Assembly: GCA_030374765.1 (NCBI GenBank)
Contig: JARGXX010000098.1
Coordinates: 372,001 to 436,000 of the forward strand
Reading direction: 5' to 3'
From: Agarophyton chilense
Taxonomy: Eukaryota; Rhodophyta; Florideophyceae; Gracilariales; Gracilariaceae
DNA length: 64,000 nt
In this document: in pieces, positions 31,288 through 41,464 of the stretch
How positions within the stretch are numbered: position 1 is the stretch's first letter
How the letters are laid out: every line of letters begins with the position of its first letter
Made by a program: the position numbers and the translations under genes
The notes under the pieces: model-generated
What the model saw: only the letters and a program-made list of their open reading frames with translations
What the model was told of the DNA's origin: nothing
Database searches by the model: none

Positions 31288-33583
31288 GACCGCAACTGCA
31301 GTTGGCGAAAGGATGAAGACCTCGAAATGGCTACGTGATTTCAGCACCGACGCTCAAGACATTCCCACCTATTTGCGGTCTTGAAGAGCACATCTAACGT
31401 TTCATGTGGAGGAACAATGAAAACAAATACCTGCTGGCCTGCAGTGTCAGGGTACCAAAATCACTATGCCACATGTCTTGTATGATCTGTAGGCAGTTTA
31501 TGAAAAATCTGTGAGAGCATCCACGACAAGCAGGAGCCCTTTTATGCCCTGTTTTTGAAGGAAAGAACACAGCTCCGCCTACTGACTCGACAAAAAAAGA
31601 AAACTCTGTTTTTGACAGTAACGTATAAGAATACTTGGCAGGCTCGTTGCTCTGAAATCGTTCCGTTACAACACAGATACCACGGCATGTTATTCCAATA
31701 TGAGACCGTACAGTAACACCGATTGAAGATCTTTTGTTGTACATAGTACTGTTATGTTTTCATCGTTTTGTTACGAGCACAACGCTTTTGAGACGACTTC
31801 ATCTCTTTCTTTCTATGTGATATCGTCAAGATCCCGCAAATGAAACGGTATTCTGCGAATTCGGTCGTGATAACCCAACAAGTTAGGGTGGTGACCTACC
31901 ATTTTTAACCTTTGCGCCCATCTCTATCCCTAAGGAATAGATTAGCTTTTCAAATTGTATAATTAAAGTACTTCTGCATTCATCAATAATTCCTACTTCT
32001 GTCCCCGATAGGATCCCATTTTTGGGCCAAACAGAATCGCCATCACAATTATGATGACACAGCTTCGAATAATACAGGTTATGGGAACAAAAAGCAACGG
32101 AATCTCAGCTCAACCTGATGCATATGACTTATATCGATGGAATGTAATACTTTACGTTGAAAAGTCTCTGACTGTGAAACTGCGGCAGATTTGAAACTTC
32201 TCCGGATTACGACTGTATTCCACTTGAGCTACGTTTCCAAGAAACTACCCAAACGTTCCACCATTTGTCTGTGTAGTTTCTCCCTCTTTCATTTGCGGTG
32301 ATGTCGAATGTCACGGAGGGATTTGCATATAGTTATTGACCACTTCAGGCTGGGCACCTGTGCTCGCTTTGCTCTAGTTTACATCCAGATTCGTGCGCTG
32401 CAATTCTTGACAAAGCGAGAGTGCATCGTCGCAGTCACAAATCCCATGTCCACGCTTACACATACGAAGGGGCCCTGAGTGATCATGGAAACATAGTCAG
32501 GGTTCGCAAATAGTGTGCTTATGACCCCAATCATTACAAGCAACGAAGCTAAATATACTGTTCCAACCTGTACAGATAACTGTTAGCGAAGAACCTAGAG
32601 TAGAACTTGTCTCCACTTCACCTTGCTTGTGTAAAAGTAGTGTCTATAGCTGAAATAACAGATTCTCGGATAGTCGGCACCTGGTCTGATGATGGCGACG
32701 GAATATCCGACGAACAGCAAAAGCCCAAACGCTTGAGAACTCAATGGATCTTGTGACAGCTGGGAAATTGCTGATCGTTTTATGTTTCCTACTTAAAACT
32801 AGTACGTCCACGTCTCCTCTATTCATTCGAGAATGGCCTGTTGCGCTTCGAAACCCAGTTCACGCCGGATTTTATCGTTGGAAAACTCCAGATGACATAC
32901 GGACTCGGAGACGGTTTGGAATTGTGGATGAAGACTCGCATATAACATTCATTTATTAACAAAGAAATTGTGAAGACTTAAATCCTACCAAGAGATTCCG
33001 GTACAAATAGGAAGGGACGAGGATATTTAAGCACGTCTAAAAAAATTTGTACATTTGACATATATATCACTGCTTCGTTGAACACTTCTTTCAAAGAGAA
33101 CCTTTGTATGACCATATTTTGACTCGGGATTGAGAGGGTATGATTCATTGGCCTTTGATGCACCATTCGTTCGACCTATCGCGTCAGTAGAAGAAAAATT
33201 TACAAAACGAATCGTTCTTTTTGAAGCCTCTACTTCAGAAGTGCATGCAGTAAGAAGGTTTTACTTTCCTCTCGGGTACTTCTTCAAGTATGCCAACGTT
33301 GCCGCCGACTCCTGAGGGATCTGCTCCAAATTCGTGTAGTGCAGGCTCACAGTCCCACACTCCGAACCTCCCTGGCACCGGTCCCGGGGCTTCTGGAGAA
33401 CCTTCTACCACTAGTGGTGCGAACCCCTTACTGGAGGGGCATTTGCAGGTTTCTTACCTAGTGCAGTTTGTAATAAACTTGTGATCTCTTCTTGACTATA
33501 CATTTTCTTTTCCTTCGCACCGAACAACAGCACAGCCAATGTCTCCCCTCCCCCTCCTTAGCGGACTGCACCAGTGTAGTTCT
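31288..33583. other. 2.3 kb without a recognised gene
   Basis: Only short frames. A 71-codon plus frame at 32744-32959 starts with ATG and a hydrophobic N-terminus that could be a signal peptide, but nothing else supports it. At 33290-33480 a Ser/Pro/Gly-rich frame on the plus strand is probably the antisense of the tail of element C. Confidence 0.4.
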
Positions 33584-34327
33584 TTATCCATCGTTCGGTG
33601 AGAGTTCGTTGCGCCTGCGCCTGTATTGTAATCGGAAGTTGCGTGATATATTGTGAGAAGGTTTCAATGTATCATCTCCAGGTCCATCGCCATACCATCG
33701 TACGGAATAACGAAGAACTATTGGTATTCGTTTGTGACCCACAATGATATTGATCTCGCATTCGGACGCAGGTAAGTCAAAGTGCCCGCCTAGTTGACGT
33801 GCGGAGTCCTGCTCTTGGGTTCCATTTGGTGACATCGACTCCGGTTCTGGGGGTGTCGTGCCAACGGTTGGGTCCGCTGTAACTTTACCTTTACCTTTCG
33901 GTACTTGGTGATGTGTTGGAGAGGGGACTGGGGCATTTCAAGTTACTCCAGACGCTGTTACAGACGTTGGTTCAGGTTCAGATTAGGTGCCCTCCGGGCC
34001 GTTCTAGGGTCCACTGCGAGCAGAAGTACCACCTTTACTAGAGCCTATTGAGACCTCGCCTACCGATACGGTGTTTTGGAGTCCATCAATTCGAACCGTA
34101 ACGGTGTGCTCATTCGCTGAGATTACCTCATACGGTCCTGTGGCCTTGGAGAGTAGCTTCGAGTTGATATCACCATCAATACGAATATGGTCTTTTCCCT
34201 CGGATGGTGTCGATCGCGACCTAGTGGGAGGGTTCTCAATGAAGACGTAGTCCCCCGTTTCTACCTTTGTAGTCCTCTTCACCGCTTGGTTATAGTAAGC
34301 TTTATACCGCTTTTGGGCTACTGTCAA
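33584..34327 (-). pseudogene. GPY/F and chromodomain tail of element C
   Basis: Piece 34004-34327 has the post-integrase GPY/F-type module (SKLLSKATGPYEVISANEHT). Piece 33584-33835 is a chromodomain (EINIIVGHKRIPIVLRYSVR, then WYGDGPGDDTLKP). Both lie in the integrase frame, separated by stops. In chromoviruses the chromodomain directs integration to particular chromatin. Confidence 0.7.
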
Positions 34328-34411
34328 ATTGGCATTGGCTTCCTTTAAGGTTGTACTGAGCTTGTGCTGTATACTCTTCTTGACTTGAGCGGAGGTAAGT
34401 GTACCAACTGC

Positions 34412-35323
34412 TCAGCAGTTCTCTGGTCCTAGTTGAAGGACAATACCATGAGGTGTACGTGAGAAGACCAGGTCGAAGGGAGTAGTCTTCCTAGATCGTT
34501 GTACCTGAAGGTTATAGGCATACGTTAGGGGCTGTGCATAATCAGCCCAAACAGTTTGGTGTTCTTCGACATAGAGTCGTAGTCTGGCCTTGAGGGGTTT
34601 GTTGAAGCGATCCACTTGGCCGATCGTCTGCAGATGGTATGCAGTGGTGAAGTAATGCTTCCACCCAAGCATGGTACATACTGCTTCAAAGAACATTGAT
34701 GCTAAGTTCAAACCATAGTCGGTTAGTAGGTACGTTAGGGCACCGTACGGGTATACCCACTTATCCAGGAACGCTCTTTCCAAGACCGTCGAGGTTATGC
34801 TCTTCAGGGGTACGGCCCTTGTGAATATGGAAAACCCATCGATGATGACCGCAAAGAATCGGTAACCCTCTGAGGTTTTTGGCAGTGGTCCCAGGATGTC
34901 GATAGGTACAAACTCCAAGAACCCAGCCGCGAGGAAAATCTTCAGGTACTTCCTGTGCTTTCGTAAACCACCTCGGGTCCTTACACACGAAGCGCAGCCA
35001 GCCACATAGGTGTAAACATCGTAGGCCATGTGGGGCAAGTAGAAGTGTATCATCAAGGTATAATATAACCTTGTGGCGACTGGATGACCTGCCACTCTTG
35101 GGTAATGACCTAAATACAATACCTGCGGACGTAGAGACTCTGGTACGACCTTCTGGAGTGATCCGTCCAAGGTGGAACGATGCAGTAGGTAAAATTCATG
35201 GTCTATATCGAACTGCGATCCTTTGATGCTAATTTGGTTGTTCAATGTTCTGCAGTAGGTGTCCGCTCGCGAGAATTGCTCTCGGGTTCTAGGAATGTCA
35301 TCTCCTTCTATGGCTCCTACCAT
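34412..35323 (-). pseudogene. Integrase of element C
   Basis: 304-codon piece with the zinc-binding region (GHYPRVAGHP ... GCASCVRTRG) and the retroviral-type core: VPIDILGPLPKTSEGYRFFA (first Asp), LLTDYGLNLASMFFEA (second Asp) and HLQTIGQVDRFNKPL, where the catalytic Glu of GQVERFN is Asp. The open frame is long, but this substitution and the flanking stops indicate an inactive copy. Confidence 0.8.
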
Positions 35324-35593
35324 TTCCGGTGATTCTTACCTCCATTCTTCGTCATCATCTCATAGTCCATTTTGTTCGTTCATACCATATGGATGTGCCA
35401 GCTGAATCGTGAAGCATGGTATATCATGTTCTACCGGTTCATTGTCCATCCCATTGGTATTTAAACGAGACATTGCATCAGCGATGTCATATTTTATACC
35501 AGGCAAGTATTTGGCCTCATAGTCGAATTCCGAGAGTCAAAGTCTTTATAGGGTTGACCGTCCGGAGGCGTCTGCAAGCCCTAATATCCACCG

Positions 35594-35881
35594 TCAGGCT
35601 TCGTGATCCGTTCGTACAGTAAGACGGGCAACATATTGGTACGGTCGCAGCATCAACATACCCCATACCACGGCGAAGTATTCTTTTTCCGTGACAGAGT
35701 AGTTTGGTTCTGTCTGTGTGAACGCTCGGCTCAAGTAACCAATTGGTGCCCTTGATTCATCGTACTGCTCCTGCATTAGACAGCAACCAATTTGGGCGTC
35801 CGAGGCATGAATATCCATTGTGTATGGCTTTCCCGCTTTCGGTAATGCCAATATAGAAGGTGAAGGAAGGGCCAATTTCAA
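35594..35881 (-). pseudogene. RNase H domain of element C
   Basis: Frame encoding GKPYTMDIHASDAQIGCCL (first RNase H aspartate region), PIGYLSRAFTQTEPNYSVTE, KEYFAVVWGMLMLRPYQY and VRTDHEA. It belongs to the same frame as the RT core but is cut off by stops on both sides. Confidence 0.75.
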
Positions 35882-36044
35882 GAGATGGAAGGCGTCCAGT
35901 TCGTCGTATTCTAGATATAAAAACCTTTCTGGTTGTTCTTTATGGAGACGTCGGTGGAGAGGTGCTGCAATTTTTGCGAATTTAGACGTTGCACAACCCT
36001 ATGGAGGAGTGTATCTCCGTTTGAATTGAAGGGATTTTCGCTTC

Positions 36045-36535
36045 TTATACCGCTCTGAGGTTTTGTTTGGCTACCTGGACTTTTCCTGGGCTGATTGTGT
36101 GCCCGAGATACTGTACCTCTTGGTCAAAGAACATGCACTTAATTAAATACAGAGTGACTCCATCTTTTCTCAGGAAATATAATTTAGTACGAACTTGCTC
36201 GTGGGCTCCTCTATGGTTTTGGAGTAGATCACCACGTCGTCTATTTACACAAATGCGGTAGTCCACCTTACTTTCGACAGTATAATGTCAAAAGCCCGTT
36301 GAAAAGTTGCTAGCGCATTGGGTAAACCAAAAGGCATCCGACGGAATCGGTAGAGATTAGCATGAAAGGTGAACGCGATCTTTTCTCTGTCCTTCTCAGA
36401 TATATCTATTTGCCAATAACCACAATGGGCATCCAGTGTGGAGAATACTCTTGAGTCCTTTACGGAATCGATGAATTCATCCATTCTTGGTATCGAATAC
36501 GAGCCTCTTACCGTAACGGCATTCAACTTTCTCTA
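36045..36535 (-). pseudogene. Reverse transcriptase core of element C
   Basis: Contains SVKDSRVFSTLDAHCGYWQI (palm, first catalytic Asp) and FRRMPFGLPNALATFQRAFD. The catalytic box reads stop-IDDVVIYSKT: the tyrosine codon of YIDD is replaced by TAA (36245-36247). After that the coding trace moves to another frame (KCMFFDQEVQYLGHTISPG, 36045-36160). The polymerase cannot be made whole. Confidence 0.8.
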
Positions 36536-38121
36536 GTTGCATATGTCGCGGCGATATATTCGGCTTTGGTTGTGGATATTGCAACTACGTTTTGCATTCT
36601 TGATGCCCATGATATGAGTGTGTTACTGATGTTGTGTATCACTCCAGTAATTGACATGCGGTTTTTCTCGTTGGCGATGTCGGCATCGCTGTACACGCGG
36701 AGAGGATTGGGTTGGTTGGGTGGTGTGTCTTGCTGGGGTGAGAAGTGCAGTCCGTGTGTCCTCGTGCTTTTGAGGTATCTTAATATGGTTTTGAGTGCTT
36801 GTTGGTGGTGGAGTTGAGGTTTTGCCATATGTTTCCCTAGTCGGTTCGTCGCGTATGCTATGTCGGGTCTAGTGCTGTCTGCTACATAGCGGATTTCTCC
36901 GAGAATTTGCCTGTATCTGGTTGCGTCTTTGGAGGAGACGGGTGCAGAGGGTGGTTGCTGGTCTAATGTCTTAATTTTTTTGTATGGTCTAAGGGCTGGG
37001 TTGCAGTCCTGCATGTTGGTTTGTTGGGAAATAGCGCCTATGGCATCTGGTTGAGAAATGTGATGACTTCCGTTTGGTGCGTAGGTCATTTCTGACGCAA
37101 TGACTGTTGGGTCAGCGTACGGGTCTCGACCGGTGGTAGCGTGGTAGAGCGGGTCCTAAAGTTCGATTCCTTGACGGCGGCACTCCTAGAGTACTTGGTG
37201 CAATGGGCTGGCGTTTACTGCGTAGTCCTACAGGTTGGAGCTACGGAATCGATGGCTTGAAGACCAAAGGGTGGAACTAATATACGAAAGGGGGTTATTT
37301 AGTATCCTAACGGTGCCTACCTTACTCTAAGGGAGAAGCGTCACTCGAGCCAAGTAAATAGTACTGGGGAGGTGCTGAGATCTCCCTGGCACTGTAATGC
37401 TAATCTATTACACTAATTAAAAAAAATTATTAATCTGCATGAGTCCACCTGAGGTCGACCCGTCCACGTGTCTCTTGTAAGATAAATCAGGGCCCGGTGG
37501 CTTACAGGGCTCAACCGCTATCACGGCTCCTTCACATCATTGTCCAGTTTAGAAATCCGGTGGGGGTTCCGAGTCGTTTGATTTTGTACTTTTGTAGGAG
37601 TTGGCGGTGAAGGGTATCTATGAGTGGCTGGATGCTAACACAAGGAAGTCGTCAATACTCGGGCTAACTATTATGTATCCGGTGCTATTGCGAAGGGTGT
37701 AGAGACACGGGTCATGTTCTGAGCTTGTGAATCCGAGGGCGGTGAGGAACTTTTGTAATCCGTTGTTGTAATAGTATGCTGCTGGTGGGGAGCCGTAGTG
37801 ATTGCCTTGAAGTTTTCCGTATGTGCTGTTGTGACGGTAGGTTCCATCATAGATATCCGTTTGCATGACATATATGGGGCGATCGTGGGCATATTTTTCG
37901 TGTAGGTATGCTGAATTGATGTCGAAGTGTTCGAGCGGTAGTTTCCTTGTGGCATGTAATGCTAGAAGCATTCTTTGTGTTGTTCTGTCTGCGCTGTATG
38001 TGGTCGTGTGTTTGGGGTCGAAGTGGAGTCCGGGTTTCATTAAATCTCCTCTGAGGTTACATCTGGCCTTTCTCTGTATTATATGTCCCTTTGCTGATCG
38101 CTTGTAGCGGTACAACATCAT
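36523..38121 (-). pseudogene. Copia reverse transcriptase / RNase H split by a solo LTR
   Basis: RT piece 37618-38121 contains KARCNLRGDLMKPG, EHFDINSAYLHEKY and VSPSIDDFLVLASS (the catalytic box, with IDD kept). The trace runs on to KRLGTPTGFLNW near 37545, is interrupted by the solo LTR, and resumes at 37089 with MTYAPNGSHHISQPDAIG, then DSTRPDIAYATNRLGKHM and RNase H residues ISTTKAEYIAATYA. It stops at the junction with element C. Confidence 0.8.
37091..37536. repeat. Solo LTR, copy 2, inserted in copia reverse transcriptase
   Basis: 446 bp aligned end to end with 5653-6082. Starts TCTGACGC (first copy TGTAACGC) and ends CCTTCACA. The 5-bp duplication TCATT stands at 37086-37090 and 37537-37541; removing the insert and one duplicate restores continuous copia coding. 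An A-box-like TAGCGTGGTAGAGC (37137-37150) and B-box-like GTTCGATTCC (37161-37170) lie unusually close together. Confidence 0.85.
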
Positions 38122-38526
38122 TAGTGATATGATGAATGTCGGTGGTGGAATGAAATCGAGTGGTAACCATTGAATGCTTTGATGAGTGTCAATATTGGTT
38201 AGTTCTGTGTCGTGCGCTGTTTTCCATTTGACTACATCTGGGTATTTCCTGGCTTGTTGAACGTTTGCTGGAGGAATGGGGGGTGATGTTGATCGTGTTC
38301 GGTATTTGTTGGGTGTGTGTGGCTCTTGTCTTGAACGCTGTTGCGGTTGTGTTGGTGGGGTCTTTTTGTTTGTTGTATGGGTGGAAGTCGGCTGCTCTGA
38401 TCTGCTGATAGTTTCTGGTGCGGAGGTTTAAAACTGTGACATGCGTGAGCGATGTGGTATACATGTACCGTGCTGGGTCTGCCCTGGGTTCTAGTTTCGT
38501 CTTTGTCGAGTATACCGGAATGGTTC

Positions 38527-39279
38527 CTAGTTCTCCAAATGTGTAGATATACTGAGTTGTGGCGTCTGTCCGTACCAGAGTTGGTATGGTGATGTGTCCG
38601 TCGTGGCATGGTGCAGCAAGTTGTATTTGAAAATCCTGTCCCTCGCTGCATCCTCCCAGTAGGTATGGTGTGGTTGGGTTGTGGTGAGGAGTGCTCTTGC
38701 GGATTCCATAATGGTTCTGTTCAGTCGTTCGGCAATGCTGTTTTCTTGTGATTGGTGTGGCGTACTCAAGTGGTGTCGTAAGCTGTGTGCTGTGCAGATG
38801 TCTGGCATGGCTGCTGATGTGTATTCCTTGGCGTTATCACTTCGAATATCTGTCAATGGGTGTTGAATCTTGTGTTTTATGTTGTGTAGTGTTGTATTTA
38901 TGTGGGTGGGGATATCCTTTCTGTCCTTTACGAAGTGTGCAAAGACGAATTTGCTTGATGCCCATACGATTAGTGACATGTGGTTGTTGCTATGCGTTGA
39001 TGTTGGTTTTATGAGGCCACATGTGTCTGAACTAACATACGCGCCTGTGGGGTATTTGTGTTCTTTCCGTTTGTGTGGGGCGGGATGGAGTTTGGCGTTG
39101 TGGCATGCCGTGCAGGTGATCTGGGTATCCGGGGATAAGGTTGTTGGCATTAGCGGTATGAGTCTTCGTGTGGAAGTGTTTGCCAGTTTTTGTGGATGTG
39201 CGTGATTTATATTGAGGTGCCACTGGTGGGTGGCTAGCTGCATACTGGAGTTGGGTGTGCTCTGTGTTGGGTTTGTCAT
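38527..39279 (-). pseudogene. Copia integrase
   Basis: GAG-pre-integrase zinc-binding region (HQWHLNINHAHPQKL ... CTACHNAKLHP), then the core triad: SSDTCGLIKPTS, DIRSDNAKEYTSAAMP and NSIAERLNRTIMESARALL, with all three acidic residues present. The frame ends at 38527, after which traces shift phase. The domain itself looks complete, but its polyprotein is broken. Confidence 0.8.
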
Positions 39280-40245
39280 CTTTTGGAGATCACTGACTGT
39301 GGTGGTCTTTTTCTTTTGTTCTGTGATTGAGAGTGTGGTGGATGGCTTGTGTTTCTGTGTTTTGGACGAGCGGTTCGCATTGTTCTTCGATTGTCGTTTG
39401 GGTTTGGGCTTGTGTTTAGCAGTTCTTGTGGTTTTGGTTTTGTGAAGTCTACGAGGGATTGTGCGTGCTGTGTGGGCTTTTTTTGGCGTTATAATTGTTC
39501 CTTGTAGCTGATATTGGGTTGGTTTGTGGGTCGCAGATTCGGTTAGAATTGGGCGTGCGAGTTATTTCATAGAGTGGTTGTGGTGAATGATGTGCATTGG
39601 ATGAGCGCCGCTGTCCAGGACGAACGGACCATTGGAGTCTGTATCTGTCTCCGATGTGGTGTCCACTTCGGGTGGGTTTGGTGGGTGTTAGTGGTGTCGT
39701 TGGTATCGCATTGGTAGTGGGGGGAGAGGTTGGTACTAGTATGCTGCTTGAGGTATTGCTTGAGCTGCTTGAGTATAGTTGGCCTGTGGATTGATCTGTC
39801 GGAATTTGGGGTGTCCTTGATCTCGACTCCGGTGATCAGTGTGGTTGCATCTGAATCCTAACTATATAAGGTAGGAGCAAAGCTGGTTGTAAGGAACTCG
39901 TCTGATTGGGTAGGGGGATCGGTTGTAGTCTTGTCGTGGGTTTTGGTATCGAAGTGGCGGTCCATAGTCCCCGGTGATTCGTTGAAGAGTCGGTGTCTCC
40001 GTCGGTCCATTCAGTTGGTAGAGCGTGTAGAGAGACTTAAATATTTGGGTGAGGTTGCGTATAGTTGTAGGGTTGCTAGCCAGAGTGGGTCCCCGTATGA
40101 GTATGAGCGCTGGATTGGTGCGAATGCCTGAAATCATGTCGTTCACGGTGGTTTCTTCGTCGGAGATCGTTGGGTAGCGAGCTGCAACCGTTTTCTGCCT
40201 GACCACCATGTGGGACTTCAGGTAATCGTCAATGGTTGGGTCCAT

Positions 40246-41464
40246 CGAAAAAACTTTTTACTCTCCGCTTCCGTCTCCAAAACTTGGAGGTTGTCTTTAG
40301 TAGAATCGTTGATGTGTGCCATTAGTTTTTTTAGAAAATCACAATGGGTGAAGTTTTAGAGTGTTACGATGGAGAGGGCTAGTATGAAGCTCAGTATGCT
40401 GCTGAGGACGGCCAAAAGGAGTTTATTCGTGTTGGCGTTCTATAACTTGAGTTTTTGTTAGTCTTGCTATGTTGGCGGATTTCATTTAAGATAAGTCATT
40501 GTTTCAATTGTTTGTTTCGGCGTTAGTGTTGATCGCCAAGTACCAAGGTGCGTAGTTGGATGTTCCAGTGTTGAGATTCTGTGGTTTTTCGCGCGGTTTA
40601 TGTTGTGATGTTGTGCTGTGTGTTTGTACAGATTTTTGTGTGGTTAGGTGGTGATTTGCGTGGTGTTGTGTGTTGTTTGGATGTCTTTTTCTGTGGCTAG
40701 TGCGTTTGTGTATAGTTCTTGGATATAAGGGTATAAGCGTAGATTTGTTCCGTGTCTACGGGCTTGGCGGGCGTCGTGTGATGCCGTTGTGGGGATGGGG
40801 AGTTCAAAGATTGGTTAGTTTTGCGTGAGGCCCATAACCTGTGAATGGAAGGCACTGACTATTCTTTTTTACTTCGATCTCGTCGTCGTCTGTTGCTTAA
40901 GTGCTGTTTTGTACTGTAATGTTGTTTGACATGCCAAAATGCGTTCGATCGGCATTTGGATCAGCGCTGCTGGCGTTCCAACTGGAGCGGATTTGGACGA
41001 ATATTTCGGGGTTCAAAATATGGGACATTCCATTTTTAAATGATTGGACCCGACGAAATTCACCAGTGGGCTGGTGTAGGATCAAGAAAAATCCAAAAAT
41101 TTAAATTGGACCCTACCGTCGGAGATGCTCTTACAATAAGATCGGATGAGGACCTGTTGATCCGTTTTGGAACACGTGTACACGAAACGAAACTAAAAGA
41201 GGAAAATCCTCAGATTTTTTCCAGTTTGGTCGCTTGACTACTCCGTGGCTTGAAGAGTTTAAAAAAACTTAGCAATGTAGAAACCTACACCAGCCGTCAT
41301 CCAGTGAAATATCAACCATCGTATGGTAGGGTACCCCTCGCAAGCGTTTCTGACGTCTTTTGCCACGACGTCAAGACAGGTTTCGAGCCGTCTTCAGAAG
41401 TCACATCCTCTCCTCCAAAAGGGCATGAACACAACCCATATATACCGTTCCAATACTTTCAACT
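40246..41464. other. Intergenic, possible small MITE remnant
   Basis: No gene recognised; probably the leader/LTR side of the decayed copia element on the left. Around 41040-41135, TTGGACCC occurs twice and the segment ends CCGTCGGAGATGCTCTTA, which resembles the GAGCATCTCC termini of some plant MITEs. No matching left end was found. Confidence 0.35.

Larger units (their letters stand above)
33584..36535 (-). mobile_element. Decayed chromovirus-type gypsy element C (3' part of Pol)
   Basis: Minus-strand Pol in one main frame, from mid-RT to a C-terminal chromodomain, with stops and one frame shift. Gag, protease and the first part of RT are absent: the element begins abruptly at RKLNAVTV, joined to a copia RNase H. 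No LTR seen. Confidence 0.8.
36523..40245 (-). mobile_element. Decayed Ty1/copia element D
   Basis: Minus-strand Gag-protease-integrase-RT-RNase H in copia order, all in the same frame apart from shifted traces at 38189-38651, with stops. Gag-like start 39862-40245 (ATG 40245). Aspartic protease motif FVLDSGAHPMHI near 39590-39630. Integrase 38527-39279, RT 37618-38121 and RNase H 36523-37089. The RT/RNase H region is split by a 446-bp solo LTR. The 3' end is lost at a junction with element C. LTRs not identified. Confidence 0.8.
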
